Position numbers and translations under genes: made by a program. Below are positions 26,328 to 35,494 of a stretch of DNA of 64,000 nucleotides, one piece after another (position 1 is the stretch's first letter; every line of letters starts with the position of its first letter). The notes under the pieces are model-generated. The model was not told the origin of the DNA and did not search any database. It saw nothing but the letters and a program-made list of their open reading frames with translations. Source of the stretch: Campylobacter concisus (GTDB lineage Bacteria; Campylobacterota; Campylobacteria; Campylobacterales; Campylobacteraceae); contig NZ_PIRZ01000002.1 in assembly GCF_003048575.1 (NCBI RefSeq), positions 1 through 64,000 of the forward strand, given 5' to 3'.

Positions 26328-26828
26328 ATGGGTTCTTATGATTTTGATTCTGTGTACGTGATATTTTTTATTTTCTTTTCAATCGTATTGCCTATATTTT
26401 TGATAATTCCTACAGGTAGGTATAATATAAAGGTTTATGCGAGTAAATTTGATCTAATTGGACTTCATCTAATTTTTCCAATCATTATATTACCTACTTT
26501 GGTAAGTGCTTTTATTTTAGTTTGTAGCTTTTTAAATATTTCAGATTATACTGGTTTAAGCTTTGTGTTCTATGCTTTTTTGATTCTAATGATATCCTAT
26601 ATAATTTATGGCTTTTATGTTTGCATCAAATATAACTACGGCTTTTTTCATTGTATCGTAGCGCTTTTTTTAAGATTTAATTATGTTACCCCACTTATTT
26701 ATCTGCTCTTTTTAGGCGGAAAAAACTACAAAGATGACAAAGAGATAACTTCTAAAAATATTAAAGACTTAAAATTTTTTGATCAGTTTAGATTTTCCAT
26801 TTATAATTTAATTGCTATTATAAACTAA
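26328..26828 (+). CDS. Uncharacterised polytopic membrane protein
   Basis: A 166-residue protein with about four hydrophobic helices (near 7-27, 44-70, 80-100 and 103-130) and a short polar C-terminal tail. It is rich in Phe, Tyr and Ile and very AT-rich in sequence. It lies 53 bases after the previous gene and runs convergently towards pbpB. The ribosome site is poor. No family is recognised; a small transporter-like or scaffolding protein is possible. Confidence 0.55.
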   Translation: MGSYDFDSVYVIFFIFFSIVLPIFLIIPTGRYNIKVYASKFDLIGLHLIFPIIILPTLVSAFILVCSFLNISDYTGLSFVFYAFLILMISYIIYGFYVCIKYNYGFFHCIVALFLRFNYVTPLIYLLFLGGKNYKDDKEITSKNIKDLKFFDQFRFSIYNLIAIIN

Positions 26829-26929
26829 AAGTATTTTAAGAGCATTAAAGGTTTTGCAATTAGAGAAAACGCCAAAATTTTTACATTTAGTTTTTGCTTA
26901 GTTTTTAGGTCTTTTTTGTTTTTAAAATT

Positions 26930-28762
26930 TTAGTCCAAAGCAGGCTTTTGTTTTGTCTTATCATTTTTAAGCTTATCTTTTTTGGCTTCAAACTCAGCTA
27001 TTATATTTGCATCAGGAAATAAATATCCATCCTCAACCATCAGATCAACTGCCTTTTTAAACATAGGCAAGGCACTTTGAGCGCCGAAGTAGTAGTAAGG
27101 TCTTTTAGGATCCCTTGCTAAAACGCCTATTGTGTAGCTATTACCTCTTGTGTCGTTCACAAAGCCAAAAAATGAGCCATTGTAGGTGTTGCTGTATCCA
27201 CCACTACCTGAAGCAATGTGTGCAGTTCCAGTCTTGCCACCTATCTCAAGTCCTGGCGTAAAGGCTTTTAGTCCAGTACCTTTCTCAACCGTTTTTATTA
27301 AAATTCTCTTCATTATCTTTGCAGTCTCTTGTGATATAACTTGAGCTGGCTCGGACTTTGGCAAATCGTATCTTTTTCCATTTCTCTCTAAGTAGGCAAC
27401 CATGTGAGGAGTAACTTCAATGCCTTTATTGTTAAATGTATTATAGGCTTTTAAAAGCTGCATAAATGTAGCTTGCAAGCCGTATCCGTAGCTCACAGTC
27501 GCCTTATATGTCGATGAGTTTAGCTTTGTAACTGTTGGCATCATACCTACTTGCTCGTAAGGTAGATCTATGCCTGTTTTTCTTGAAAAGCCAAAATTTA
27601 AAAGTCCTTGATAAATTTGTGGCCCATTTAGTCGCTCAACAAGCTGAATCATGCCTATGTTTGAACTGTGTACGATTATATCCTCAGCACTCATAAAAGG
27701 CTCTGGATGGGTATCTTTGATTATCCTTTTGCCAAGTTGGTATCGGCCATTATAGGTATTTACAAGCTCAAATGGATTTACTTTCTTCTCTTGAAGTAAG
27801 ATAGAAAATATAAATGGCTTAAAAACCGAGCCAACTTCATAAGCATATTCGCTAACGGTCGAATTTAGAGCGCTATAATCTTGCTTTCTTATGTTTGAAG
27901 GATCATATCTTGAGCTAGAAGCTAGGGCTAAAATTTCTCCATTTTTGCTATTCATTATGCATATAACTAACTCTTTTGCATCTAGAAATTCACGTTTTTC
28001 ATCTAAAATTTGCTCTAGTTTGGTTTGAAATTTAAGCGGTATAGAAAGCACCGCATTGTAGCCATCTACTCTTGTTGCTAAATTTGAGTCACTTGTTAAA
28101 ATAATATTATTTCCAATATCGCGAGGCCCTAAAATTTTTGCATTTTGTATAGGAGCTAAATAATCTTCATAATATCTCTCAAGACCTTTTACGCCTTTGC
28201 TTTTTGTAAGCGCGTCACTTTCAGTTTTGCTCACGTAGCCAATAGCTGGTGTGAGGGCGTCTTTTGACATAAATTTACGATTTTGGCCGCTCTCCATTAC
28301 TCTCATGCCCTGAAATGAAGCAAGACCTGTTTTTGGATCAAGATATGAAACCAAAATGCTCTTGCGATTTAGCTTTCTTGAGAGCTCTTGAAGGTAGGTA
28401 GCACCCTTTGCATCAATACTATATGAGAGTGTAACGATGCCTTTTGTACCATTTATGATCTTTCTTACTTTGTTTGGATCGTCGCCGCTGTAAAGCGAAT
28501 ATAGCTTGATAAACATTTCTTTTTTATTAGGATCGATGTTTCTAGTATCAAGCATCACTTTGTAGAGTTTTTGGCTTGAAGAGATGCTAAAGCCATCTTT
28601 TGTGATTATATTGCCACGAATTGCCGTATTTATATCGCTTGTTTGAAGCCTAGGAAGCTTTCGTTCGATACTTGCCCTATAAAATATGACAAGTACAAAT
28701 ATTGAAATTCCAAAAGTAATTAATAAAAAAAGTATGGTTATTTTTGATTTTCTGGAATTCAT
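26930..28762 (-). CDS. pbpB: Penicillin-binding protein (FtsI/PBP2b-like transpeptidase)
   Basis: Class B penicillin-binding protein that crosslinks septal or cell-wall peptidoglycan. One N-terminal membrane helix (ITILFLLITFGISIFVLVIF) is followed by a dimerisation domain and a transpeptidase domain with SVFK (catalytic Ser), SSN and KTGTAH motifs. I chose ATG 28762 (MNSRKSK), 610 residues, 7 bases after the fliE stop; a GTG at 28804 would add 14 residues and overlap fliE. Neither has a strong ribosome site. It is the last gene of a flgB-flgC-fliE operon, as I recall for C. jejuni. Confidence 0.9.
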   Translation of the reverse strand: MNSRKSKITILFLLITFGISIFVLVIFYRASIERKLPRLQTSDINTAIRGNIITKDGFSISSSQKLYKVMLDTRNIDPNKKEMFIKLYSLYSGDDPNKVRKIINGTKGIVTLSYSIDAKGATYLQELSRKLNRKSILVSYLDPKTGLASFQGMRVMESGQNRKFMSKDALTPAIGYVSKTESDALTKSKGVKGLERYYEDYLAPIQNAKILGPRDIGNNIILTSDSNLATRVDGYNAVLSIPLKFQTKLEQILDEKREFLDAKELVICIMNSKNGEILALASSSRYDPSNIRKQDYSALNSTVSEYAYEVGSVFKPFIFSILLQEKKVNPFELVNTYNGRYQLGKRIIKDTHPEPFMSAEDIIVHSSNIGMIQLVERLNGPQIYQGLLNFGFSRKTGIDLPYEQVGMMPTVTKLNSSTYKATVSYGYGLQATFMQLLKAYNTFNNKGIEVTPHMVAYLERNGKRYDLPKSEPAQVISQETAKIMKRILIKTVEKGTGLKAFTPGLEIGGKTGTAHIASGSGGYSNTYNGSFFGFVNDTRGNSYTIGVLARDPKRPYYYFGAQSALPMFKKAVDLMVEDGYLFPDANIIAEFEAKKDKLKNDKTKQKPALD

Positions 28763-28769
28763 TAATGAC

Positions 28770-29063
28770 TTAAATTTGTGTTCTAGAAATTTCTTTATAA
28801 GCACTTAGTGCTTTGTTGCGAATTTCTAGCATAAGCTTCATGCTAGTCTCTGCTTTGCCTATCGCAATAGCAGCTTGGTGAAGATCTTTTACCTCGCCAG
28901 TTGCAAGATCGGCTATGGCTTTATCTGCGTTGATTTGCACTTTATTTAGCTCTTTTAAAGAGTCGTTTAGAGCATTTTCGAAGCCACCTTCTTCGCCTGC
29001 TTTTGCTATTTTATTTGAATTTTCATTTTTATTTATTTTGTCTAAATTTATACTATTTATCAT
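28770..29063 (-). CDS. fliE: Flagellar hook-basal body protein FliE
   Basis: Joins the MS ring to the proximal rod and opens the way for rod export. It has 97 residues, with a polar N-terminus and a C-terminal region ending in KLMLEIRNKALSAYKEI, the conserved FliE signature. It has no cleavable signal, as expected for flagellar type III export. Its ATG overlaps the flgC stop by one base (TAATG). Confidence 0.93.
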   Translation of the reverse strand: MINSINLDKINKNENSNKIAKAGEEGGFENALNDSLKELNKVQINADKAIADLATGEVKDLHQAAIAIGKAETSMKLMLEIRNKALSAYKEISRTQI

Positions 29064-29566
29064 TATGCTTGTCCTGAAATAAGTGATATCGCACTTTGTG
29101 CTATTGTTTTTGCATTTTGAAAGGCTGCCACGTTTGCTTGATATGCCCTTGTTGCTTCAAGTAGGTCAGACATCTCAATAACCGGATTTATATTTGGAAA
29201 TGCGACGTAGCCATTTGCATTTGCGTCTGGATGGCTTGGATCATATTTTAGCTGAAAGTCCTTATCGTCACGCACCACTTTATCCACGATCACGCTAGTT
29301 AGGGCAGGGTGAGCGTTTCTTGGTGAGCTTGGGTCGTCGAGTGGATTTTCATACTCGAGTAGACTTTGTGAGCTTTTAAGCTGATCGTTTAAAATTTTAT
29401 CAAAGTTCATCTCTTTAAAGATGACCTCTTGCCTTCTATAAGGGCCACCTTCAGCCGTTCTTGTAGTTTGAGCATTTGCTATGTTTGAGCTGATGACGTT
29501 CATCCTGAAGCGTTGCGCACTTAGTCCGTATCCACTAATATCAAAATCATTTAAGTATGACATCAT
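29063..29566 (-). CDS. flgC: Flagellar proximal rod protein FlgC
   Basis: Rod subunit exported by the flagellar type III system, 167 residues. It has the N-terminal rod signature (SAQRFRMNVISSNIANAQTT) and the C-terminal helix (LLEATRAYQANVAAFQNAK). Two adjacent ATGs (29566 and 29563) are possible starts. It is 5 bases downstream of flgB. Confidence 0.94.
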   Translation of the reverse strand: MMSYLNDFDISGYGLSAQRFRMNVISSNIANAQTTRTAEGGPYRRQEVIFKEMNFDKILNDQLKSSQSLLEYENPLDDPSSPRNAHPALTSVIVDKVVRDDKDFQLKYDPSHPDANANGYVAFPNINPVIEMSDLLEATRAYQANVAAFQNAKTIAQSAISLISGQA

Positions 29567-29571
29567 CTCTC

Positions 29572-30006
29572 CTAGTTTTTAGCACTTGCGTCTATTACAC
29601 TTTTAAAAATATTGCTTTGAGCCTTGTAGGCGTTATCAAGAGCGTTTATCATAACTGTATTTTTGCCCATTTCTGTTGTCTCAACATCAAGATCAACCGT
29701 GTTTGCGTCATTTCTAGCCATGTGACCATCACGCAAGAAAATTTGAGCTGTGTCACTTTTTGGAAAATCAACCACAGCCATATGCGCTTCGTTTGTCTTA
29801 GCAAGCTGTAGCTTTTTTTGGTTTGAAGTGTTATAAATTTCATTTGCTTTTTCTTTTAAGACATCTTCAAATCTTATATCTCTAGCTTTATAAAACGGTG
29901 TATCAACGTTTGCAAGATTGCCAGAGATTAGTTTTTGGCGTAGTTCTCTGCCTGCAAGAGCTGATTCAACAAGTGGGCTAGATTTTGATTTATCTAAAAC
30001 AAACAT
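29572..30006 (-). CDS. flgB: Flagellar proximal rod protein FlgB
   Basis: First rod subunit, 144 residues. The N-terminal region (LRQKLISGNLANVDTPFYKARDI, cited in part) and C-terminal heptad helix (MINALDNAYKAQSNIFKS) are typical. It opens the operon flgB-flgC-fliE-pbpB. ATG 30006 follows AAGGATTTAA. A sigma54 promoter lies about 32 bases upstream. Confidence 0.95.
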   Translation of the reverse strand: MFVLDKSKSSPLVESALAGRELRQKLISGNLANVDTPFYKARDIRFEDVLKEKANEIYNTSNQKKLQLAKTNEAHMAVVDFPKSDTAQIFLRDGHMARNDANTVDLDVETTEMGKNTVMINALDNAYKAQSNIFKSVIDASAKN

Positions 30007-30036
30007 TTAAAATCCTTATGAAACTTCACATTTTTA

Positions 30037-30056
30037 TAAGCAAACGATGTTCCAAA
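30037..30056 (-). promoter_or_regulatory. Sigma54 (RpoN) promoter of the flgB operon
   Basis: On the minus strand the sequence reads TTTGGAAC-ATCG-TTTGCTTA. The -24 GG and -12 GC are 10 bases apart, exactly as sigma54 needs. Rod and hook genes in Campylobacter are RpoN-dependent and need the FlgSR system. Confidence 0.88.
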
Positions 30057-30068
30057 TATAGGGCAAAT

Positions 30069-30665
30069 TTATTTTGTCTCATAAATTTTTGCCAGATCTT
30101 CTTTCATTTTTGTGACTTTTATACCACCAAGATAGTATTTTACTCCGTATTGTCCGCTATCTACGTCTGTTAAAATTTGATATTCGCCATTTTTTATCAC
30201 GACCTTAAAAGGTAGTGCGATCTCGTGTTTGTATTCGATGTCTCTTACGATCTGCTCGGCAAGTCTGTCATTTATCTTTTGATCGTTTGTTATGAAGTAG
30301 TAGGCGTTAAATTTTTGCATAAATTCGTGCAAAACATACTCATTTGTGACATTTTCAAAATGAGTTAGTCCTATTAGCGTAAATTTATCTTTGTTTTCAA
30401 GCTGATATTTTGTAAGCTCAACTGCCTCTTTTTGGCAAGGTGGGCAAAATGTACCAAAAATATCGATCATTAAAACTTTATTTTCATCATTTTTGATAGC
30501 AAAGCCATGATTTTTTCGAACTAAAGTAAGCTCCTTGCCGCTTACATCTACAAGCTTAACCTCTTCATTTGGACTAAATTCTTTAAAATTTACACTACTG
30601 CTCTCATCGTCACCACAGCCAAAAAAAGCAAATAAAGTGATTATTAAAACAAGCAAATTCTTCAT
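30069..30665 (-). CDS. TlpA-like thioredoxin-fold lipoprotein
   Basis: A 198-residue periplasmic thiol-disulfide protein anchored by a lipid. The signal peptide ends in the lipobox FFGC (Cys17). The thioredoxin fold carries the active site FCPPC in FGTFCPPCQKE, plus a cis-Pro region near ALPFKVV. CPPC is common in reductive TlpA/ResA-type proteins, which keep apo-cytochrome cysteines or other thiols reduced. It lies 8 bases after smpB in the same direction, so it may be cotranscribed. Confidence 0.85.
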   Translation of the reverse strand: MKNLLVLIITLFAFFGCGDDESSSVNFKEFSPNEEVKLVDVSGKELTLVRKNHGFAIKNDENKVLMIDIFGTFCPPCQKEAVELTKYQLENKDKFTLIGLTHFENVTNEYVLHEFMQKFNAYYFITNDQKINDRLAEQIVRDIEYKHEIALPFKVVIKNGEYQILTDVDSGQYGVKYYLGGIKVTKMKEDLAKIYETK

Positions 30666-30673
30666 CTTATCCC

Positions 30674-31129
30674 TTAAACATATCTTTTTATGGCAGCTCT
30701 TGCCTCTTTGTCTGCCTCGCGTCTTTTTAGAGTCTCGCGCTTGTCGTGTAAATTTTTACCTTTTGCGAGTGCAAGCCTTGCTTTTATGATGTTTTTATCA
30801 CTCAAATAAAGTGCTAAAACAACTAGTGCTAGTCCATCTTGTGAGACTTGACCGAAAATTTTATCGATCTGCTTTCTATGCATCAAAAGTTTTCTAGCTG
30901 CTCGTTCATTTGGACGAAATGCGCTGTGTGTAGTCTCAAGATAGCTGATGTGGGCGTTTAATAAAAAAAGCTCACCCTTTATGACACGCACAAAGCTATC
31001 TTTTAAATTTGCCCTGCCAGCCCTTAGTGCTTTGACCTCGCTGCCTTTTAGTACAATACCAGCCTCGAAGGTCTCAAGTATGCTAAAGTCATGCAAAGCT
31101 TTCTTGTTTTTTGCTAGATCTTTTATCAA
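30674..31129 (-). CDS. smpB: SsrA-binding protein SmpB
   Basis: Partner of tmRNA in ribosome rescue; it places the tRNA-like end in the empty A site. It has 151 residues with the core [15 protein letters not shown] and [11 protein letters not shown], and a basic C-terminal tail ([19 protein letters not shown], cited in part) that lies in the mRNA channel. tmRNA itself is not in the window. It is 11 bases after ispE. Confidence 0.96.
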   Translation of the reverse strand: MIKDLAKNKKALHDFSILETFEAGIVLKGSEVKALRAGRANLKDSFVRVIKGELFLLNAHISYLETTHSAFRPNERAARKLLMHRKQIDKIFGQVSQDGLALVVLALYLSDKNIIKARLALAKGKNLHDKRETLKRREADKEARAAIKRYV

Positions 31130-31140
31130 AATTTTACCTT

Positions 31141-31884
31141 TTAATTTACGCTAAATACGCTACTGCCACTGCCACTTAGAAATTTATCTCTAAACTCATT
31201 CATCTGTGGATAGAGGTTAAAACATGGCGCAAAAAGATCGTTTAGCTCCTCGTTTTTATAAATTTCAAGTAGCTCTTTGCTTTTTAAATTTTGCATCTTT
31301 TTTGCAGCATTAACGTCTATGTATTGTAAGAAATTGCTTCTAAATTCTTGATAAACCATCGGTGTGGAGCAAAAAACATTTGGTGTGAAAATATTTAAAT
31401 TTGGCACTTCGTCATCAAATTCTTCTATGATTTCGCCTATGCCGCTTGCATTTGCTGCCTTGTAGCCACTTACGAAAAAAGCTACATCTGCGCCGATTTT
31501 AGACGCTATTTGCATCAAATTTTCATGTTTTATACTTAAATTTAGCTCATCATTTACCATTAGCAAAAAGGTGGCAGCGTTTGAACTACCTCCACCAAGG
31601 CCCGCACCAATTGGGATATTTTTGTTGATGATGATTTTATGAGAGCTAAAAAACTTGTCGAGCTCGTTTGAAAAGCCGGCTTTTTTTAGCTCATCTACCG
31701 CTTTTTGGATGATGTTATCTTTTATATCGTGGTTATTACATTCTATGGCAAAAGAATCTGACTTTTCAAAATAAATTTCGTCAAAAAGCTGCTCACAGAG
31801 GATAAAGCGCGATAAAATTTCGTGGTAGCTGCCTCTAGTGCCAACTATCTTTAAAAATATATTTATCTTTGCAAAGCTTTTCAT
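31141..31884 (-). CDS. ispE: 4-diphosphocytidyl-2-C-methyl-D-erythritol kinase
   Basis: ATP-dependent kinase of the MEP isoprenoid pathway; a GHMP-family enzyme. It has 247 residues, slightly short for the family, with the N-terminal [11 protein letters not shown] motif and the phosphate-binding loop [14 protein letters not shown]. The C-terminal GSGSSVF completes the active site. It overlaps csrA by 4 bases (ATGA), so translation is coupled. Confidence 0.95.
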   Translation of the reverse strand: MKSFAKINIFLKIVGTRGSYHEILSRFILCEQLFDEIYFEKSDSFAIECNNHDIKDNIIQKAVDELKKAGFSNELDKFFSSHKIIINKNIPIGAGLGGGSSNAATFLLMVNDELNLSIKHENLMQIASKIGADVAFFVSGYKAANASGIGEIIEEFDDEVPNLNIFTPNVFCSTPMVYQEFRSNFLQYIDVNAAKKMQNLKSKELLEIYKNEELNDLFAPCFNLYPQMNEFRDKFLSGSGSSVFSVN

Positions 31885-32111
31885 TTCTCAATTTTTTTAG
31901 CTAGCTCATGAATATCGGCTTCACTTGCAGTTTTTGTGGCATGGATATTTTCGTTTTTGATATCGTTTGCTAGTTCGCTTCTTAGTATCATTGTATTTCG
32001 TGGCGCTTCGATACCGAGTTTAACAGTATTTTTTGAAATATTTACTATGACAACTTTTATGTCATTTCCTATTAAAATTTCTTCATTTTCTTTTCTTGCT
32101 AGGATTAACAT
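31881..32111 (-). CDS. csrA: Carbon storage regulator CsrA
   Basis: Small dimeric RNA-binding protein that blocks ribosome sites containing GGA. It has 76 residues starting MLILARKENEEILIG, with the conserved VKLGIEAPRN segment. In Campylobacter, CsrA is known to repress flagellin translation and to be antagonised by FliW. It lies between truB (7-base overlap) and ispE (4-base overlap). Confidence 0.95.
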   Translation of the reverse strand: MLILARKENEEILIGNDIKVVIVNISKNTVKLGIEAPRNTMILRSELANDIKNENIHATKTASEADIHELAKKIEK

Positions 32112-32926
32112 TTTTCAACCTTATTTAGAGTGTAATTTATAGTATCATCCGTGATTTGGATTACGCTCATAAATTTATCATAATTTAGCAAATAAATTCC
32201 TTGCTTTTGTGTTTCAAAATCGTTAATTTTTAATTTCTTACCATCAAGAATATCGTTTATATCCCCAAGGTATGTATTTTTCTGAATGTTTAGAAAATCA
32301 CAAATATTCAAAAATTTTTCATTTTTGTAGCAAAATTTGCCTTCACTTATCCTTTTTAATGAGCTTAAAGTTACATTATAACCAAGCTTTTTTCCAAAAA
32401 TTTCTGTATACGAACGGATATAACTTCCTTCGCTTACACTTAAACGAAGTGTCAAAAATGGATGCGAGTAGTTTAAAATTTGGCTATCAAAAATTTCCAT
32501 AGTTTCTTGCTTTAGCTCAAATTCTTCGCCACTTCTTGCTAGCTTGTAAGCTCTTGTGCCATTTACGTGTTTAGCGCTAAATTTTGGCGGGACATAGTTT
32601 ATCTTGCCTGTTAGCTCGCCTCTTATGGCTTCAAGTTTTTCTAAATTTAGCTCTTTTACATTTGAAATTTCAGTGATATTTTCATTGTCCATACTAGGAC
32701 TACTTACCCCTAGCCAGATCGTCGCCTCATAGACCTTTGGGCTTTTGTCTAAAAATCTAAAAAATTTCGTATACGAGCCAAAAGCGACTATCAGACAACC
32801 ACTCGCAAATGGATCAAGTGTGCCTGAAAATCCAGCTTTTTTAACACCGTATTTTCTTTTAAGCTTTCCTAAAAAGTGGTTTGAGCTCATGCCAGCTGGC
32901 TTGTTTGCCACAAAAATGGCGTTCAT
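32105..32926 (-). CDS. truB: tRNA pseudouridine-55 synthase
   Basis: Makes pseudouridine 55 in the T-loop of tRNAs. It has 273 residues: the N-terminal NKPAGMSSN motif and the catalytic aspartate in FSGTLDPFASG, followed by YIRSYTEIFGKKL. The C-terminal part is short, without a full PUA domain. It overlaps the helicase gene upstream by 4 bases and csrA downstream by 7. Confidence 0.94.
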   Translation of the reverse strand: MNAIFVANKPAGMSSNHFLGKLKRKYGVKKAGFSGTLDPFASGCLIVAFGSYTKFFRFLDKSPKVYEATIWLGVSSPSMDNENITEISNVKELNLEKLEAIRGELTGKINYVPPKFSAKHVNGTRAYKLARSGEEFELKQETMEIFDSQILNYSHPFLTLRLSVSEGSYIRSYTEIFGKKLGYNVTLSSLKRISEGKFCYKNEKFLNICDFLNIQKNTYLGDINDILDGKKLKINDFETQKQGIYLLNYDKFMSVIQITDDTINYTLNKVEKC

Positions 32927-34992
32927 ACAGCTTTTTCCACGAAGCTTGACATGATCTCTCTTACGTTGCCACCAAAATTTATAGTTAGTTTAAACTCTTT
33001 TTTGATCTTACTAACCGCGCTCACCCTACCGATACCAAAAATTTTATGCTTAACAAGGTCGCCTTTTTTAAATTCATTGCTTGTTTCGATGACTAGCGAG
33101 CCATGTGTGATACCACTTTCGCCTAGAAATCTACTTTTATTTAGTCTTGTTCGCTGACCCTTGTAAAAGCGTGAGTTTGCAAAGCTTAGGCTAAGTGTTT
33201 TTTTGGCTCTTGTGATCGCTACGTAAGCTAGCCTGCGTTCTTCTTCTATATCGCTGCCGTCGCCAATGAGTGGAAAAAATCCCTCTTCAAGGCCGATCAC
33301 AAAAAGGTGTTCAAACTCAAGCCCCTTGCTCGCATGTACACTCATGATACTAATTGCCTCGTCGCTGATACCGTCTTGCTCACTTGTTAGCGTGATCTCG
33401 TTTAAAAACTCCTCTAGATCAAAGCTTGGATTTTGCTTGATCTGATCTTTTAAAACAGCGTAAAACTCGTCGATGTTTGCCGCTCTTTCAGCGCCATCTG
33501 GCAAGCTCTCGTAGTATTTTTTCACGCCAAATTTAGCTTCAAATTTATCTATCAGGTCAAAAACCGAGCTGCTTTCTTGAAGCTCTTTTAGGTTGTTTGC
33601 AAACTCAACAAGAGCTGATTTCACCTTTTTGCTAAAGGCTTCGTCGTTATCAGAGATGTTTGAGATCGCCTCAAAGATGGAAATTTTGCCATCAAATGCC
33701 ATTTTTTCAAGCTTATCAAGGCTCACTTTGCCTAGTCCTCGTTTTGGGCGGTTGATGATGCGTCTTATTGAAAAGTCATCGTTTGGATTATTTATCAGCC
33801 TTAAGTAGCTTATGATATCTTTGATCTCAGCTCTTTCGTAAAATTTTACGCCGCCGACCATTTTATAAGCGATCTGCTCTTTATTTAATCCATCTTCAAG
33901 CGAGCGAGAGAGTGCATTTATGCGGTATAAGATCGCGATATCTTTTGCTTGCACGCCTTTGCTTAAAAGCTCTTTTATACATTTTGCGATCTTGCCAGCC
34001 TCGACGCTCTCGTCAAAGCTCTCTATCAAATTTACAGCCTCGCCTTCGCCCATTGTGCCCACAAGCTTCTTGCCAAGGCGGTTGCGGTTATGATCTATCA
34101 GCTCGTTTGCAGCCTTTAGTATCGCCTCGCTCGAGCGGTAGTTTTTCTCAAGTCTGATGATCTTTACGTTGTTAAATTGATCTTTGAAATTTAAGATATT
34201 ATCTATTTTAGCGCCGCGCCAGCCGTAAATGCTTTGGTCATCATCGCCCACCACGCAGATGTTTTCGTGGCATAGACAGAGCTTTTTTAGGAGCTTATAC
34301 TGAAGGTCGTTTGTATCTTGATACTCATCGACCATTATGTATTTGTAGCGGTTTGAAATTTCTCTAGCAAGATCTTCGTTTTCGTCTAAAATTTTATATG
34401 TAAGCCCTAGCAAATCGTCAAAATCAACAAGGTTGTTCGCCTTTAAATAGTCCTCATACTTTTCATAAATTTGCGCTGCTTGCTTGTAAAAGTTGTCCTT
34501 GCTCTTGTCAAATGAAGAGAAATTTGCATTTTTATAGACCTCTTCGACGCTTAAAAGCGAGTTTTTATAGTTTGAAATTTCACTTGACAAAATCGCAGTT
34601 GCGACCGGACTTTCAAAGCTTTTGATGATGCGTTTTTTATCGTCTGTGTCGATTATTACGAAATTATTTTTTCTGCCAAGCTTTTCAATGTAAAGCTTTA
34701 AAAACAAAAGTCCAAATTTGTGAAATGTGCAAAGTAGCGGCGAATAGTTTTTACCGCTTTGGCTTAGCATCGCCATGGCTCTACTACGCATCTCGTTGGC
34801 GGCTTTGTTTGTAAAAGTAAGAGTTAGTGTATTTGCCGCATCTATACCGACCTCGCCGATGAGGTAGACAAGCCTAGTAGTGATCGTCTTTGTCTTGCCG
34901 CTGCCAGCTCCTGCAAGTATGAGCATCGGACCATCTATATGAGTAGCTGCTTCGCGCTGAGATTCGTTTAAATTTGATAGTAATTTTTCCAT
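32923..34992 (-). CDS. uvrD: UvrD/Rep-family 3'-5' DNA helicase
   Basis: Superfamily 1A helicase for repair and replication restart. ATG 34992 (MEKLLSNLNESQREA) gives 689 residues; an in-frame ATG 36 bases upstream would add a basic, non-homologous extension. Motifs in order: Q motif, Walker A AGAGSGKT, DEYQDTND, GDDDQSIYGWRGA, and motif VI VAITRAKK. A C-terminal tail (LVKHKIFGIGRVSAV) resembles the PcrA/UvrD RNA-polymerase-interaction fold. Rep, UvrD and PcrA cannot be told apart safely here. Confidence 0.92.
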   Translation of the reverse strand: MEKLLSNLNESQREAATHIDGPMLILAGAGSGKTKTITTRLVYLIGEVGIDAANTLTLTFTNKAANEMRSRAMAMLSQSGKNYSPLLCTFHKFGLLFLKLYIEKLGRKNNFVIIDTDDKKRIIKSFESPVATAILSSEISNYKNSLLSVEEVYKNANFSSFDKSKDNFYKQAAQIYEKYEDYLKANNLVDFDDLLGLTYKILDENEDLAREISNRYKYIMVDEYQDTNDLQYKLLKKLCLCHENICVVGDDDQSIYGWRGAKIDNILNFKDQFNNVKIIRLEKNYRSSEAILKAANELIDHNRNRLGKKLVGTMGEGEAVNLIESFDESVEAGKIAKCIKELLSKGVQAKDIAILYRINALSRSLEDGLNKEQIAYKMVGGVKFYERAEIKDIISYLRLINNPNDDFSIRRIINRPKRGLGKVSLDKLEKMAFDGKISIFEAISNISDNDEAFSKKVKSALVEFANNLKELQESSSVFDLIDKFEAKFGVKKYYESLPDGAERAANIDEFYAVLKDQIKQNPSFDLEEFLNEITLTSEQDGISDEAISIMSVHASKGLEFEHLFVIGLEEGFFPLIGDGSDIEEERRLAYVAITRAKKTLSLSFANSRFYKGQRTRLNKSRFLGESGITHGSLVIETSNEFKKGDLVKHKIFGIGRVSAVSKIKKEFKLTINFGGNVREIMSSFVEKAV

Positions 34993-35043
34993 TTTTTGCT
35001 TTTTAAATTTTCTTTTGATTTTAGCCAAAAATGCTTAAAATTA

Positions 35044-35493
35044 CTATTTTTTCTTAAATATATCTTTATTTTTAGGATTTTGTAAAAAGACTGAAACCGA
35101 TTTTTTTGTGTGGTCCGCTTGCTTCTCTTTTGGCTTATGAATAGAAAAATTTACAAGGATCGGGCTATTTTCAACCAAAATTTGAACCACTGCACCGAGT
35201 GGAAAGGAGACCACAGAGGCAAAATTTTCACTACCAAATCCAGCCTCGAAGCTAAGCTCATCTTGCGTTAGTTTCGCACTCTCAAGCGTATAGCCACCAA
35301 GTGAAAACATAATGACTGGCATGCTAAAGCTTCTACTTATCTCATCTGGCAAGCTTGGCTCAAAGCTAACTAGCGGTAAATTTGCCATAACTGAGAAATT
35401 TACCCCTTTTTCAAGCAAAAAATCAATGCACTCATAGACATGCATCTTCATCAAAAGTGAAAATTTCTCATCATCTAAAATTTCGTCTAACAT
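35044..35493 (-). CDS. SspB-like protein (possible ClpXP adaptor)
   Basis: A 149-residue soluble protein, usually left hypothetical. Residues about 15-115 resemble the SspB fold: an N-terminal helix leading into a short strand region, then IMFSLGGYTLESAKLTQDEL, then FEAGFGS followed by VVSFPLGAVVQILVE. These align by eye with the SspB sequence around LELANDEVRFNARFGG and VSVPLAAVLAIYA. SspB delivers ssrA-tagged proteins to ClpXP. A basic, probably disordered C-terminal tail (about 118-149) matches the SspB layout, though its end (IFKKK) is not the canonical ClpX-binding peptide. It lies between uvrD and pepF. Confidence 0.6.
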   Translation of the reverse strand: MLDEILDDEKFSLLMKMHVYECIDFLLEKGVNFSVMANLPLVSFEPSLPDEISRSFSMPVIMFSLGGYTLESAKLTQDELSFEAGFGSENFASVVSFPLGAVVQILVENSPILVNFSIHKPKEKQADHTKKSVSVFLQNPKNKDIFKKK

Positions 35494-35494
35494 C

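Noticed and set aside
26829-26929. Hidden gene or terminator in the convergent gap before pbpB
   Set aside because: Only AT-rich sequence with no stable hairpin or start signal is visible.
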